Source: Methylophilaceae bacterium 11 (GTDB lineage Bacteria > Pseudomonadota > Gammaproteobacteria > Burkholderiales > Methylophilaceae). From it: DNA of 64,000 nt. The DNA lies in contig JCKJ01000001.1 of the NCBI GenBank assembly GCA_000525025.1, positions 1,550,001 to 1,614,000 of the forward strand. The letters are read 5' to 3'. The notes below the pieces were generated by a model. The model saw nothing but the letters and a program-made list of their open reading frames with translations. It had not been told where the DNA came from and ran no database searches. Shown here piece after piece: positions 33,262 to 42,675 of the stretch. The number at the start of each line of letters is the position of its first letter. Position 1 is the stretch's first letter. Position numbers and translations under genes: made by a program.

Positions 33262-34782
33262 ATGAGTTTGGATATTTTAAAAGGCTTGGGTGTAACCATT
33301 CCTTACAAAAGCAAATACGATAATTTCATTGGGGGCAAATGGGTTGCACCTACTAAAGGTGAGTATTTTGATGTCATTTCACCGATTACCGGCAAAACTT
33401 ACACCAAAGCTGCACGCTCAAGTGCAGAGGATGTTGAGTTAGCATTGGATGCTGCGCATGCAGCTGCCGAGAAATGGGGTAAGACTTCAACTACGGAACG
33501 TGCCAATATTCTATTGAAGATTGCAGACCGCATTGAAGCCAACTTAGCCCTCATTGCTACGGCTGATACCATTGATAACGGCAAGCCGATTCGTGAAACC
33601 ATGAATGCGGATATCCCACTGACGGTAGACCATTTCCGCTATTTTGCCGGTGCGATTCGTGCGCAGGAAGGCGGCATCAGTGAGATTGACCATGATACTG
33701 TGGCCTATCATTACCATGAGCCACTAGGCGTTGTGGGTCAGATTATCCCTTGGAACTTCCCAATTTTGATGGCTGCTTGGAAACTAGCGCCAGCATTGGC
33801 TGCCGGTAACTGTGTGGTATTAAAACCTGCCGAATTCACACCGATTTCCATTCTCATTATGATGGAAACCATTGCCGATTTACTGCCACCTGGCGTAATC
33901 AATATCGTGAATGGCTATGGCCGTGAAGTGGGTGCACCACTTGCCAACAGCAAACGTATTGCTAAAATTGGCTTCACTGGCTCGACCGCTACTGGCCGCG
34001 CCATTGCAACGGCAGCCGCCAATAACTTGATCCCAGCTACATTAGAATTAGGCGGGAAATCTCCTAATATCTTCTTTGCAGACATCATGGATGAAGATGA
34101 TGCGTTCTTTGATAAAGCAATTGAAGGCTTAGTGTTGTTTGCATTTAACCAAGGTGAAGTCTGCACTTGCCCATCACGTGCCATTATTCAAGAATCTATC
34201 TACGACAAGTTTATCGCCCGTGTATTAGAGCGCGTAAAAGCCATTAAACAAGGCAACCCGCTTGATGCCAACACCATGCTAGGCGCACAAGCTTCGCAAG
34301 ACCAGTTAAACAAAATCATGAATTATATTGATATTGGTAAACAAGAAGGTGCTGAAGTGTTGATTGGTGGCAACCGCAATGTGCTGAGTGGTGATTTTGC
34401 AGAAGGCTACTATGTGCAACCAACCTTGCTTAAAGGTCATAACAAAATGCGCGTATTCCAAGAAGAGATTTTTGGCCCAGTGCTTGCAGTGACGACTTTT
34501 AAAGACGAAGCGGATGCATTGGCGATTGCGAATGACACTATCTTTGGCTTAGGTGCAGGTGTTTGGAGCCGTAATGGTACTACCGCTTACCGCATGGGTC
34601 GTGGCATTAAAGCAGGTCGTGTGTGGACAAACTGTTACCACGCCTACCCTGCCCATGCTGCATTTGGTGGTTATAAAGAATCTGGTATCGGCCGTGAAAA
34701 CCACAAAATGATGCTAGACCATTACCAACAAACCAAAAACTTGCTGGTCAGCTATAACCCTAACAAATTAGGTTTCTTCTAA
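33262..34782 (+). CDS. NAD-dependent aldehyde dehydrogenase
   Basis: Oxidises an aldehyde to the acid; 506 residues, close in style to ExaC/AcoD-type acetaldehyde dehydrogenases. Motifs are [23 protein letters not shown], the Rossmann [12 protein letters not shown], the general base Glu in [10 protein letters not shown], and the catalytic Cys in [12 protein letters not shown] (second Cys two residues on). The C-terminal [11 protein letters not shown] is standard. The GGAG ribosome site lies 8 bases before the ATG. In a methylotroph it could remove formaldehyde or longer aldehydes; the substrate is not readable. A terminator separates it from the DUF779 gene. Confidence 0.95.
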   Translation: MSLDILKGLGVTIPYKSKYDNFIGGKWVAPTKGEYFDVISPITGKTYTKAARSSAEDVELALDAAHAAAEKWGKTSTTERANILLKIADRIEANLALIATADTIDNGKPIRETMNADIPLTVDHFRYFAGAIRAQEGGISEIDHDTVAYHYHEPLGVVGQIIPWNFPILMAAWKLAPALAAGNCVVLKPAEFTPISILIMMETIADLLPPGVINIVNGYGREVGAPLANSKRIAKIGFTGSTATGRAIATAAANNLIPATLELGGKSPNIFFADIMDEDDAFFDKAIEGLVLFAFNQGEVCTCPSRAIIQESIYDKFIARVLERVKAIKQGNPLDANTMLGAQASQDQLNKIMNYIDIGKQEGAEVLIGGNRNVLSGDFAEGYYVQPTLLKGHNKMRVFQEEIFGPVLAVTTFKDEADALAIANDTIFGLGAGVWSRNGTTAYRMGRGIKAGRVWTNCYHAYPAHAAFGGYKESGIGRENHKMMLDHYQQTKNLLVSYNPNKLGFF

Positions 34783-34828
34783 TTGATAGATAATTATAGG
34801 CTTAGGTAACGATAGGCATTGTGTAATC

Positions 34829-34856
34829 AAGGGGCGGGCTTACTCGCCCCTTTTTA
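34829..34856 (+). terminator. Rho-independent terminator after the aldehyde dehydrogenase
   Basis: GGGGCG-GGCTTACT-CGCCCC stem followed by TTTTTAC. Confidence 0.88.
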
Positions 34857-34893
34857 CTTTAAAATAAATAGGTGATTGGTTTGGAGATATGAA

Positions 34894-35283
34894 ATGATGG
34901 CTGAACGTCTATCCGCAACCCTGCCCGCTGTCGCATTAATCGACAAACTGGTGGCGGAGCATGGTGAAATTATTTTTTTACAATCCGGCGGATGCTGTGA
35001 GGGTAGCGGCCCATTATGCATGCCAAAAAATGAGTTTCACCCGAGCCCATCTGATGTGGTGTTAGGTGTACTGGGTACAGAACAGAAGGCGACTTTTTAT
35101 ATGGGGGATAGCCACTTTACGTTTGCAGAAAATATGCACACTATACTAGATGCACAACCCGGCTCCAGCGGCTCGTTTTCATTGGACTGTGGCAGTGGGT
35201 TTGCCTTTATTACGCAAGGCCGATTGTACTCTGATGAAGAACTAGCCAGCCTCCCACCTGTGGTGAGAGTTGGCTACCGATAA
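34894..35283 (+). CDS. DUF779 family protein
   Basis: The 129-residue product has the DUF779 signature: IIFLQSGGCCEGSGPLCMP with a vicinal Cys pair and a third Cys, and LDCGSGFAFITQG. Genes of this family are frequently adjacent to aldehyde dehydrogenases, as here (gap 111 bases). The Cys-rich motif suggests a metal or thiol role, but none is established. The start with GGAG eight bases upstream is preferred to a TTG six codons earlier. It converges with cheZ. Confidence 0.85.
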   Translation: MMAERLSATLPAVALIDKLVAEHGEIIFLQSGGCCEGSGPLCMPKNEFHPSPSDVVLGVLGTEQKATFYMGDSHFTFAENMHTILDAQPGSSGSFSLDCGSGFAFITQGRLYSDEELASLPPVVRVGYR

Positions 35284-35291
35284 GAATTGCG

Positions 35292-35954
35292 TTAGAAACC
35301 GAGGCTATCTAGCAGATCATCCACTTGCTCTTGGCTCGCCACTACATCTACTGTATTGACTGGGTCAATTTGCGGGCCATTCATCAATGAATCATCTTCT
35401 TTTTTGTGCACAGGCGGAGAGAAGTCCACTAACACTTGCACCAATTGTTTTTCCAGATCTTGCGCCAGCGAAGTGATTTTCTTAATCACCTGGCCAGTCA
35501 AATCTTGGAAATCTTGCGCCATCATAATGTCCATCAATAAGGCTTTGGTGGCTGCCGTGTTTTTCTCGGTTAACGCTAAAAACGCTAAAGTCTCTTGGGC
35601 TACACCGTTATATTCTGACTTTAATGACGGCTTATCCAAAATAGCCTGCCATTGCTGCGTCAATTTAGCAGCCTCTGTCGATAGCTCCGTTTGCAGCGGT
35701 GTGGCTTCATCGGTTGCATTCAATACACGCTCTGCAGCCTGTTCCGTCATGCGGGCAACGTAGTTTAGACGATCACGCGCATCCGGGATTTCCGATGCTA
35801 CTTGCTCGAGCATCTTATCAAAACCTAAACCACTCAAATTATCATGCAGCGCACGGGTAACATGCCCGATACGGTTGAGCATTTCATCATGAGGTGGAAT
35901 ATGTGGCATGATCTCTGGCTGCGGCGTGTTCTTATTGATTGTTTGTGCCTTCAT
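35292..35954 (-). CDS. cheZ: CheZ, CheY-P phosphatase
   Basis: Dephosphorylates CheY-P to end the motor signal. The 220-residue product is helical. The catalytic Gln-containing motif MMAQDFQDLTGQVIKKI is present. The last residues, EQVDDLLDSLGF, match the C-terminal CheY-binding helix of E. coli CheZ almost exactly. The ATG is 3 bases from the cheY stop. Confidence 0.95.
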   Translation of the reverse strand: MKAQTINKNTPQPEIMPHIPPHDEMLNRIGHVTRALHDNLSGLGFDKMLEQVASEIPDARDRLNYVARMTEQAAERVLNATDEATPLQTELSTEAAKLTQQWQAILDKPSLKSEYNGVAQETLAFLALTEKNTAATKALLMDIMMAQDFQDLTGQVIKKITSLAQDLEKQLVQVLVDFSPPVHKKEDDSLMNGPQIDPVNTVDVVASQEQVDDLLDSLGF

Positions 35955-35956
35955 GA

Positions 35957-36355
35957 TTAAGCTCCAGCCTTCTCAAGCTTCTCAAATATTTTAGATAGCT
36001 TTTCATCCAGTGTTGCTGCGGTAAATGGTTTTACCACATAGCCGTTGGCACCTGCACCTGCGGCTGCAATAATGTTCTCTTTCTTGGCTTCTGCCGTCAC
36101 CATCAATACCGGCAAATGCTTGAGCTCTGGGTCAGCGCGAATACTCTGCAACATGGTCAATCCATCCATGTTCGGCATATTCCAATCTGACACCACAAAA
36201 TCAAAATCACCGCCTTTTAATTTACTCAGTCCAATGGCGCCATCTTCAGCTTCCTCTACATTGCTGTAGCCAAGTTCCTTGAGTAAATTGCGGACGATTC
36301 TACGCATGGTAGAAAAATCATCGACCACTAAAAATTTCATATTGGGATTTGCCAT
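35957..36355 (-). CDS. cheY: CheY, chemotaxis response regulator
   Basis: Carries the phosphosignal to the flagellar switch. The 132-residue receiver has the acidic pocket [14 protein letters not shown], the phospho-Asp in [14 protein letters not shown], Thr in [12 protein letters not shown], and Lys in [16 protein letters not shown]. It matches E. coli CheY closely, including the [12 protein letters not shown]-like C-terminus. It pairs with cheZ and is preceded by a FliA-type promoter. It is one of two cheY genes in the window. Confidence 0.95.
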   Translation of the reverse strand: MANPNMKFLVVDDFSTMRRIVRNLLKELGYSNVEEAEDGAIGLSKLKGGDFDFVVSDWNMPNMDGLTMLQSIRADPELKHLPVLMVTAEAKKENIIAAAGAGANGYVVKPFTAATLDEKLSKIFEKLEKAGA

Positions 36356-36444
36356 GTCTTACTCCGTCACCATTTATTCATTAAAATCGATTGCGTATGC
36401 TTGTTTAAACTTGCAACTTACACACATATCAGCGCCTAACTATA

Positions 36445-36470
36445 TTATCGGCAAAAATCTGTAAAGCTTA
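36445..36470 (-). promoter_or_regulatory. FliA (sigma-28) promoter of cheY-cheZ
   Basis: Minus-strand reading TAAGCTTT-N10-GCCGATAA closely fits TAAAGTTT-N11-GCCGATAA, with an exact -10 box. It lies about 90 bases before the cheY ATG in the 177-base gap after cheB. Confidence 0.8.
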
Positions 36471-36532
36471 AGTCTAAAGTAACTCTATAAAAGCGTATTT
36501 ATTCAGTCATTTACCATGTTTGGCATTGCTCA

Positions 36533-37603
36533 TTACACACGTAAAGCACGTGTGCCATGTTCGGTTAAATAATCTAATACTAATTTTGGCAGCGCATTTA
36601 AGTGTGCAACTTCATCCACGCCACCATGCGCAACTGCCTCTCTCGGCATGCCGTACACCACGCAACTCTCTTCGTTCTGTGCATAGTTAAACGCGCCGGC
36701 TTCTTTCATTCTTGCCATACCTGCTGCGCCATCTTTACCCATCCCGGTCAAAATCACACCAATCGCATTTTTACCGGCGTAGCTTGCAGCAGAATCAAAC
36801 AGCACATCTACAGATGGCTTGTGTCGATTCACCGGCTCGGCATCACTTAGTTTGGTGATGTAGTTTGCACCACTTCTGGCCAGCAATAAGTGCTTATCAC
36901 CAGGTGCAATATAGGCATGGCCTGGTAATACGCGTTCACCATCTACCGCTTCTGTCACCGAAATTTTGCAAAGCGAATCTAAACGATTGGCAAAGGATTT
37001 GGTGAACCCAGCTGGCATGTGTTGTGTAATCAAAATGCCAGGACAGTCCGATGGCATTTGCAATAAGAACGATTTAATCGCTTCTGTACCACCTGTAGAA
37101 GCGCCAATAATGATGAGTTTTTCACTACTAATCAGCGGGTTTTTCAGCATACCTAGCGTTTCACCTTGCGCGGCTGGCTTGGCAGAACGCTGTAAGCAAG
37201 CTACTTTGGCTTTTGCTGCTGTGCGGATCTTATCGGCAATAATCTCGGAATACTCACGCATGCCTTCGCTAATTGCAGTTTTCGGCTTGGTCACAAAATC
37301 TGTGGCACCTAGTTCTAATGCGCGCAGTGTGATTTCCGAGCCACGCTCTGTTAGCGTGGACACCATCAGTACTGGCATCGGTCTTAATCGCATCAATTTT
37401 TCTAAAAAATCTAGCCCGTCCATTTTCGGCATCTCGACATCCAATGTCAGTACATCTGGATTCAGTTGCTTAATCATCTCGCGCGCAATCAACGGATCTG
37501 GCGCGGCACCGACCACTTCCAGATCTTTCTGTTGGTTGATCATCTCCGTTAGCAAGCTACGGATGAGCGCAGAATCATCAATCACTAAGACTTTGGTTTT
37601 CAT
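36533..37603 (-). CDS. cheB: CheB, chemoreceptor methylesterase/deamidase
   Basis: Removes methyl groups from chemoreceptors during adaptation. The ATG at 37603 gives 356 residues. The N-terminal receiver domain ([12 protein letters not shown], phospho-Asp in [13 protein letters not shown], Lys in FVTKP) is joined by a linker to the esterase domain, with catalytic Ser in [12 protein letters not shown], His in ITQHMPAGF, and Asp in [12 protein letters not shown]. It follows cheD by 69 bases. Confidence 0.95.
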   Translation of the reverse strand: MKTKVLVIDDSALIRSLLTEMINQQKDLEVVGAAPDPLIAREMIKQLNPDVLTLDVEMPKMDGLDFLEKLMRLRPMPVLMVSTLTERGSEITLRALELGATDFVTKPKTAISEGMREYSEIIADKIRTAAKAKVACLQRSAKPAAQGETLGMLKNPLISSEKLIIIGASTGGTEAIKSFLLQMPSDCPGILITQHMPAGFTKSFANRLDSLCKISVTEAVDGERVLPGHAYIAPGDKHLLLARSGANYITKLSDAEPVNRHKPSVDVLFDSAASYAGKNAIGVILTGMGKDGAAGMARMKEAGAFNYAQNEESCVVYGMPREAVAHGGVDEVAHLNALPKLVLDYLTEHGTRALRV

Positions 37604-37672
37604 ACAATACTCTCTAGTTATTTCATCTAGTTGCAAGCAACACGGTACTGGCTGCAATACACATGAAATGGG

Positions 37673-38281
37673 TTAGAACAAGTCCACTTCACCGCCTACA
37701 TCATTGGTTTTGAGTTTGCTCGAGTAAGCTTCTTCACGTTTGACCAAGGTGTAGTTGTTCAATTGTTTCAGTTTTTTCACTAATACTTTTCCGGTTTTCG
37801 GGAAAAAGTACACTTTTCTCGGGTAGATATCCAACAAGTCTTCACCTGTAACGCGGATACCTTCATCTCTTAAATACTGTTTCACAAACGCGGCGTTACG
37901 GTCGCCTACGTTATTGGTAGTAAAGCTTCTGAGCACATTGCCACCGCCAAAGATCTTGGCTTCCAGATTCTCTCTGCGCGCGCCATTACGTAGGAGCTGG
38001 TTAATCAGCACCTCCATCGCATAGGTACCATAACGCATGGACTCTGATACTGGACTGTCCCGGTCTGCTTTCGCACTATCCGGCAACATAAAGTGATTCA
38101 TCCCGCCAATGCCACTCACAGTATCGCGAATACAAGCCGATACGCATGACCCTAACACGGTAACAATCAACATACTTTTGTCAGTATAGTAATATTCACC
38201 TGGTGAAATCTTGGCCGCATCGATATCAAACGTGCGGTCGTAATACAAGGTAGTAGAAACCTCTTCGTGCATCACGGTCAT
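37673..38281 (-). CDS. cheD: CheD, chemoreceptor glutamine deamidase
   Basis: Converts receptor Gln to Glu and interacts with CheC/CheY in other bacteria. The 202-residue product has the active-site Cys in VLGSCVSACIRD, His in GGMNHFMLPDS, and the GAKIFGGGNV-like EAKIFGGGNVLRSF. The C-terminal tail GGEVDLF recalls the tail of the CheZ-like protein at 54999 (GDIDLF). Its start overlaps the cheR stop by 4 bases. Confidence 0.94.
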   Translation of the reverse strand: MTVMHEEVSTTLYYDRTFDIDAAKISPGEYYYTDKSMLIVTVLGSCVSACIRDTVSGIGGMNHFMLPDSAKADRDSPVSESMRYGTYAMEVLINQLLRNGARRENLEAKIFGGGNVLRSFTTNNVGDRNAAFVKQYLRDEGIRVTGEDLLDIYPRKVYFFPKTGKVLVKKLKQLNNYTLVKREEAYSSKLKTNDVGGEVDLF

Positions 38282-39159
38282 ACCATTGCCTCATGTTTTA
38301 ACGCGGCAATACGGCTAGTGCTATTGGTATTTTTAAGTTGATACACTGTTTTACCTAGCAGTTGCAGCGCATTAGAGACGTATAAAAAGTTCTCTGAATG
38401 GCCAGCAAATAATAAGGTTTGTGGTTTCATGAGCGGCACAAAGCGGCTCAAAATTTTGGTTTGTGTAGGCTTATCAAAATAGATCATGACATTCCTACAA
38501 AAAATAGCGTCGAATGGCTCTTTGATTGGCCATTGTTCATCCAGCAGGTTCAGCTGGCTAAACGTAATTAAACTTCTTAATTCATTGCGCACACGCACAC
38601 TGCCTTCGTTTTGCCCTGTGCCTTTTTGAAAAAATTCTCTGCGTCTTTTCTCAGAAAGTTTGCTCACGCGCTCATAGGGATACACGCCTTTAGAGGCTGT
38701 GGCCAGCACATTGGTATCAATATCTGTCGCATAAATTTCTACAGGTGGTTTGAGTGTGCCAAACGCTTCGCATGCTGTCATGGCAATGGTATACGGCTCC
38801 TCACCTGTGGACGCTGCTGAGCACCAAATACGGATGGGCTTTTGCAGTTTAACTAAGTGATCAGCCAAAATTGGAAAATGATGTTCTTCTCTAAAAAAAG
38901 AAGTCAGATTAGTAGTCAACGCATTGGTAAATGCTTCCCACTCATCTGCATTTTGTTGCTGTTCTAACTCATCTAAGTATTGCTTAAAAGAATCGTGGCC
39001 TACGGCACGCAGTCTGCGGCCAATACGGCTATACACCATGTCTGTTTTTGCATCTGAGAGTGAAATGCCAGCGTGCTGGTAAATGAGTTTACGCACTCTG
39101 GAAAAGTCTTGCGCAGTAAATTCAAACTCCCGTTCATCTTGGTATTTTTCTTTTAACAT
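38278..39159 (-). CDS. cheR: CheR, chemoreceptor methyltransferase
   Basis: SAM-dependent methylation of receptor glutamates. The 293-residue product has an N-terminal four-helix domain (FTAQDFSRVRKLIYQHAGISLS) and the catalytic domain (RIWCSAASTGEEPYTIAM, IYATDIDTNVLATA, PFDAIFCRNVMIYFD). It should tether to the DWEEF-type pentapeptides seen on three neighbouring receptors. It is followed by cheD with overlapping codons and preceded by the fae homologue (126-base gap). Confidence 0.95.
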   Translation of the reverse strand: MLKEKYQDEREFEFTAQDFSRVRKLIYQHAGISLSDAKTDMVYSRIGRRLRAVGHDSFKQYLDELEQQQNADEWEAFTNALTTNLTSFFREEHHFPILADHLVKLQKPIRIWCSAASTGEEPYTIAMTACEAFGTLKPPVEIYATDIDTNVLATASKGVYPYERVSKLSEKRRREFFQKGTGQNEGSVRVRNELRSLITFSQLNLLDEQWPIKEPFDAIFCRNVMIYFDKPTQTKILSRFVPLMKPQTLLFAGHSENFLYVSNALQLLGKTVYQLKNTNSTSRIAALKHEAMV

Positions 39160-39284
39160 TGCATACTTTCATATCAAAACTATCTGTTCAACATCACCCC
39201 AGATGTTGAATGCCAATCCATCACAGTGCGCAATCAAAGGCTAAAAAGCCTAAGATTGCTTACTGATTATTGATGTCACCATCA

Positions 39285-39971
39285 TTAGTCGTGCGCGACA
39301 AGACCTTTACGTTGTTTCATTTGATCTAAGGCTTTGTCAGCTGCATCTACCACTGTTGGTTTTGGTGTCAATGGATTACGTGATTTCATTTGCTCAATCG
39401 CTAATGCATAAGCATGATCTTCTACGCGGCGATTTTTTGTTGCTGCAAATGGATGCAATGCTTCTTTGTAATGTTTCAACACTTCAGCAGCTTTTGGCTC
39501 ACGTGCAATTGCACTCTTGATTGCCATTTTTGTTGCGCGGTAGTTCCAATCTTGAATACGGTCATCCATATCCGCTTTATGATCGATAAACACACCTACG
39601 CAGATATATACGTCATCCGCTTCTTCAATTGGGATAGTGCCATCTTCAACACACTCCATTACTGCCATGGCTACACCGCGTTGTGCTGGGCCAAACATTT
39701 GCACAGCTTGACGACCATCTTTAATCGTCACTTTGTTAAACATCACAGTGTTTGGTTTTACCATCATGTTTGGCGCTGCAATCGCCAATAAACCGTTTAC
39801 TCCTTGTTTTTGATCGGTGAGCGTACGACAAAATGCGTCTTCTGCAGCGCTACCGCGTGGGCCCATGACTAAGTCAATGTGCGCCACATTTTTTAAATCT
39901 AGGCCTGAACCATCTGGACGTTCTTCGATGACTAAACCTTCACCAATTAATACACGATCAATTACAGCCAT
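39285..39971 (-). CDS. fae: Formaldehyde-activating enzyme (Fae) homologue with C-terminal extension
   Basis: Fae couples formaldehyde to tetrahydromethanopterin. The ATG at 39971 (AGGAGA site 8 bases before) gives 228 residues. Fae signatures are [26 protein letters not shown] with the catalytic-type His, [39 protein letters not shown] and [11 protein letters not shown]. Compared with the roughly 170-residue classical Fae there are about 55 extra C-terminal residues: a Lys/Arg-rich helix [26 protein letters not shown] and [12 protein letters not shown]. It sits between a chemoreceptor gene and cheR, an unusual place, so it may be a fae paralogue used in sensing or adaptation rather than bulk metabolism. 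Confidence 0.9.
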   Translation of the reverse strand: MAVIDRVLIGEGLVIEERPDGSGLDLKNVAHIDLVMGPRGSAAEDAFCRTLTDQKQGVNGLLAIAAPNMMVKPNTVMFNKVTIKDGRQAVQMFGPAQRGVAMAVMECVEDGTIPIEEADDVYICVGVFIDHKADMDDRIQDWNYRATKMAIKSAIAREPKAAEVLKHYKEALHPFAATKNRRVEDHAYALAIEQMKSRNPLTPKPTVVDAADKALDQMKQRKGLVAHD

Positions 39972-40096
39972 TTTATTTCTCCTAATATCAACATTCAAAA
40001 ATTCGCAACCCATACCCCTGTCGCACTTGTTTTACTTCTACTACAGTTACTATTTACTACTACTTCTAGGCTAAACAAATTCTAGAAAAAGACTGC

Positions 40097-42637
40097 TTAA
40101 CCATTGCTAACCTTCAAATACGCGGTTTCATAACGTTGTTGCTGACCACTTTCAAGACTAAATACACTCACTGTTTGTGTTAGCTCATCTGCTTGCTCCA
40201 TCAATGACTCAGCAGCAGCAGCGGCTTCTTCAACCAGGGCAGTATTTTGTTGTGTCACATCATCCATCTTCATGATGGCATCATTGACTTGGGCAATGCC
40301 CACGCTTTGTTCACCAGAAGCGGCAGCGATCTCAGCAATGATGTCAGACACGCGGCGCACCGATGCCACAATCTCTTGCATGGTTTCACCCGCCATCTCT
40401 ACTTGTTTGGTGCCTTCCGTGGTTTTATTCACGGAATCTGTAATCAGTTCTTTAATTTCTTTTGCAGCGGTAGATGAGCGTTGTGCCAAGTTGCGCACTT
40501 CAGCAGCTACCACAGCAAAACCGCGACCTTGTTCACCGGCACGCGCTGCTTCAACCGCAGCGTTTAATGCAAGAATATTGGTTTGGAAAGCAATGCCGTC
40601 AATCACACTGATAATGTCTTCAATTTTGCGTGCGCTCTCGTTAATCGCGCTCATGGTATCCACCACTTGGCCTACAGCCTCACCACCTTTGACTGCAACA
40701 CTAGAGGATGCCAATGCCAGTTGATTGGCTTGTTTGGCGTTCTCTGCATTGAGTTTTACCGTGCCGGCTAACTGATCCATGCTGGATGCAGTTTTTTCCA
40801 AGCTGCTGGCTTGCTCTTCAGTACGGCGGCTTAAATCAGAGTTGCCTTGTGCAATCTCTTTTGCTGCCGTGTTAATCGCATCTGCAGCAGATTTCACCGT
40901 GATGATCGGGCCCACAATCATTTCCAGCGTTTCATTCACGCCTTCTACAATTTTGCGGAAATCGCCTTGGTGACGCGTCACATCAGCACGTACGCTAATG
41001 CGGCCTTCTTTTGCGGCATCTGCCAGCATTTGTGCATCGGCATTCAGTGCTTTCAAATTCACACGCACTTGCTCAATCGCCTCGTTCACAAATGATTTTT
41101 TACTTGGGAATTTTTCCAATGGTGCATCAAAATTACCCTCACCAAATTGTTTCACGCAAGCCAATGCTTTTTCTGTCAAATCGATCTGACCAGCGACAAT
41201 CGTGTTCACTGCACCGGCAATTTCAGAGAAACCACCTTTAAACATATGTGCATGCAATGACATATCGATATTGCCTTTGGCATGCTCTTCAGTTACCCAC
41301 TTCACAGACTCTAAGATGCCTTTGAGCTTGCCTTGCAGGCGATCTAGGTTTTTATTGATCTCGGCTTTTTTGCCAGGATATTGCTGAATTTCTACAGCAA
41401 AGTTACCGTCACCAAGCATTTTCATCACTTGGATCATTTCATCTTTTTCTTGCACGTGTGCATGCACCATGCTGTTCACGCTATTCACCATTTCGGCATA
41501 GGCACCAGCATATTTCACTGCATCAATATAGACATCCACATCGCCCGCATCATGCTGTTGAGACATCTCTTGCATATCGGCAATAAAGGTTTTGATGTTG
41601 GTACGTAATAGTTCTACACCTTCATTAATAAAGGCGCGTTTGCCTGGGAATTTCTCAAGTGGCGCATCAAAATTACCTTTTGAGAACTCAGCAATACATG
41701 CAGTCACTTTACGCATCACTTCGGCCTGATTAGCCGCCATGTTGTTCACGTTTTCTGCCATGGTTCTATAGCTGCCTTGGAATTTAGCGGTATTGATGAC
41801 TTCATCGATATTGCCTGCCTTGTTTTCTGCAGACATATGGCTTTGTGCTTCAATCACGCTCTTCAAGGTGAGTTGCATTTGCTGCATAGACGCCATCAAA
41901 CTCGCGCTATCACCTGCTTTTATAGAGATTGGGCTATTCAAATCCCCTTGTGCAATATGGTTAGCAATGTTCACTACATCTGTCGGTTCGCCACCTAACT
42001 GTTGTAATAAACTGCGGGTGATGTAGTAACCCAAACCCAATATTGCCAATACCACTAACACAGCAATCGTTAACGTAAATGTTGCAGAAGCACTCTTTAC
42101 CGCAGCCGCTTCTACAGCACTCGCTTTTGCCAACTCGACGTTGTATGCAATATGGTTAGAAATATGTTCATTGGCTTTTTCTGCCGGCGCACGAATCGCA
42201 ATGTATAACTCACGTGCCACGTCTTTTTTATTCAAATTAGATGCATTTAGGATAGGCTTCATACGCTCAAAGTAGAGCTCGATACTGGCACGATCTTCTG
42301 CAAGTAGAGCCTTATCTTTCTCGTCCACAACCAACGCTTCATAGCCTTTAAGTTTTTCGGTTAACTCTGTTTCCAGCGCGCCGATTGCATTTTCTACCTC
42401 ATGCATCTTTTCTGGTTGCGTCAGCATGGTGTGATTGGACACACGCACACGTAACACATTGAATTTATATCGAATATCTGCCATTTTCAAAATGCTTGGT
42501 AAGCTATTTTGATTCACAGAATTCGTCTTATCAAATACCGCATGCAGTTGATATTGACCTACCGTAGCCAAGCCAATCAACCCCAACATACTGATCAGCA
42601 CTAGCAACATCATTTTTTTCGCAACAGTTAGCTTCAT
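40097..42637 (-). CDS. Methyl-accepting chemotaxis protein with poly-HAMP array, copy 1
   Basis: Chemoreceptor, 846 residues. An N-terminal membrane segment ([19 protein letters not shown]), a periplasmic 4-helix-bundle-type domain (about 35-180), and a second membrane segment (about 188-208) lead to a HAMP domain and then at least five repeats of the form 'G-[ND][11 protein letters not shown][RK]-A-F-I-N-E'. The signalling domain contains the invariant hairpin tip [33 protein letters not shown]. It lacks the C-terminal DWEEF-type pentapeptide found on the next three receptors, ending [11 protein letters not shown]. Confidence 0.93.
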   Translation of the reverse strand: MKLTVAKKMMLLVLISMLGLIGLATVGQYQLHAVFDKTNSVNQNSLPSILKMADIRYKFNVLRVRVSNHTMLTQPEKMHEVENAIGALETELTEKLKGYEALVVDEKDKALLAEDRASIELYFERMKPILNASNLNKKDVARELYIAIRAPAEKANEHISNHIAYNVELAKASAVEAAAVKSASATFTLTIAVLVVLAILGLGYYITRSLLQQLGGEPTDVVNIANHIAQGDLNSPISIKAGDSASLMASMQQMQLTLKSVIEAQSHMSAENKAGNIDEVINTAKFQGSYRTMAENVNNMAANQAEVMRKVTACIAEFSKGNFDAPLEKFPGKRAFINEGVELLRTNIKTFIADMQEMSQQHDAGDVDVYIDAVKYAGAYAEMVNSVNSMVHAHVQEKDEMIQVMKMLGDGNFAVEIQQYPGKKAEINKNLDRLQGKLKGILESVKWVTEEHAKGNIDMSLHAHMFKGGFSEIAGAVNTIVAGQIDLTEKALACVKQFGEGNFDAPLEKFPSKKSFVNEAIEQVRVNLKALNADAQMLADAAKEGRISVRADVTRHQGDFRKIVEGVNETLEMIVGPIITVKSAADAINTAAKEIAQGNSDLSRRTEEQASSLEKTASSMDQLAGTVKLNAENAKQANQLALASSSVAVKGGEAVGQVVDTMSAINESARKIEDIISVIDGIAFQTNILALNAAVEAARAGEQGRGFAVVAAEVRNLAQRSSTAAKEIKELITDSVNKTTEGTKQVEMAGETMQEIVASVRRVSDIIAEIAAASGEQSVGIAQVNDAIMKMDDVTQQNTALVEEAAAAAESLMEQADELTQTVSVFSLESGQQQRYETAYLKVSNG

Positions 42638-42675
42638 ATCTATTCCTTAATTAAACTCTTTTGATTTTGCTTAAA

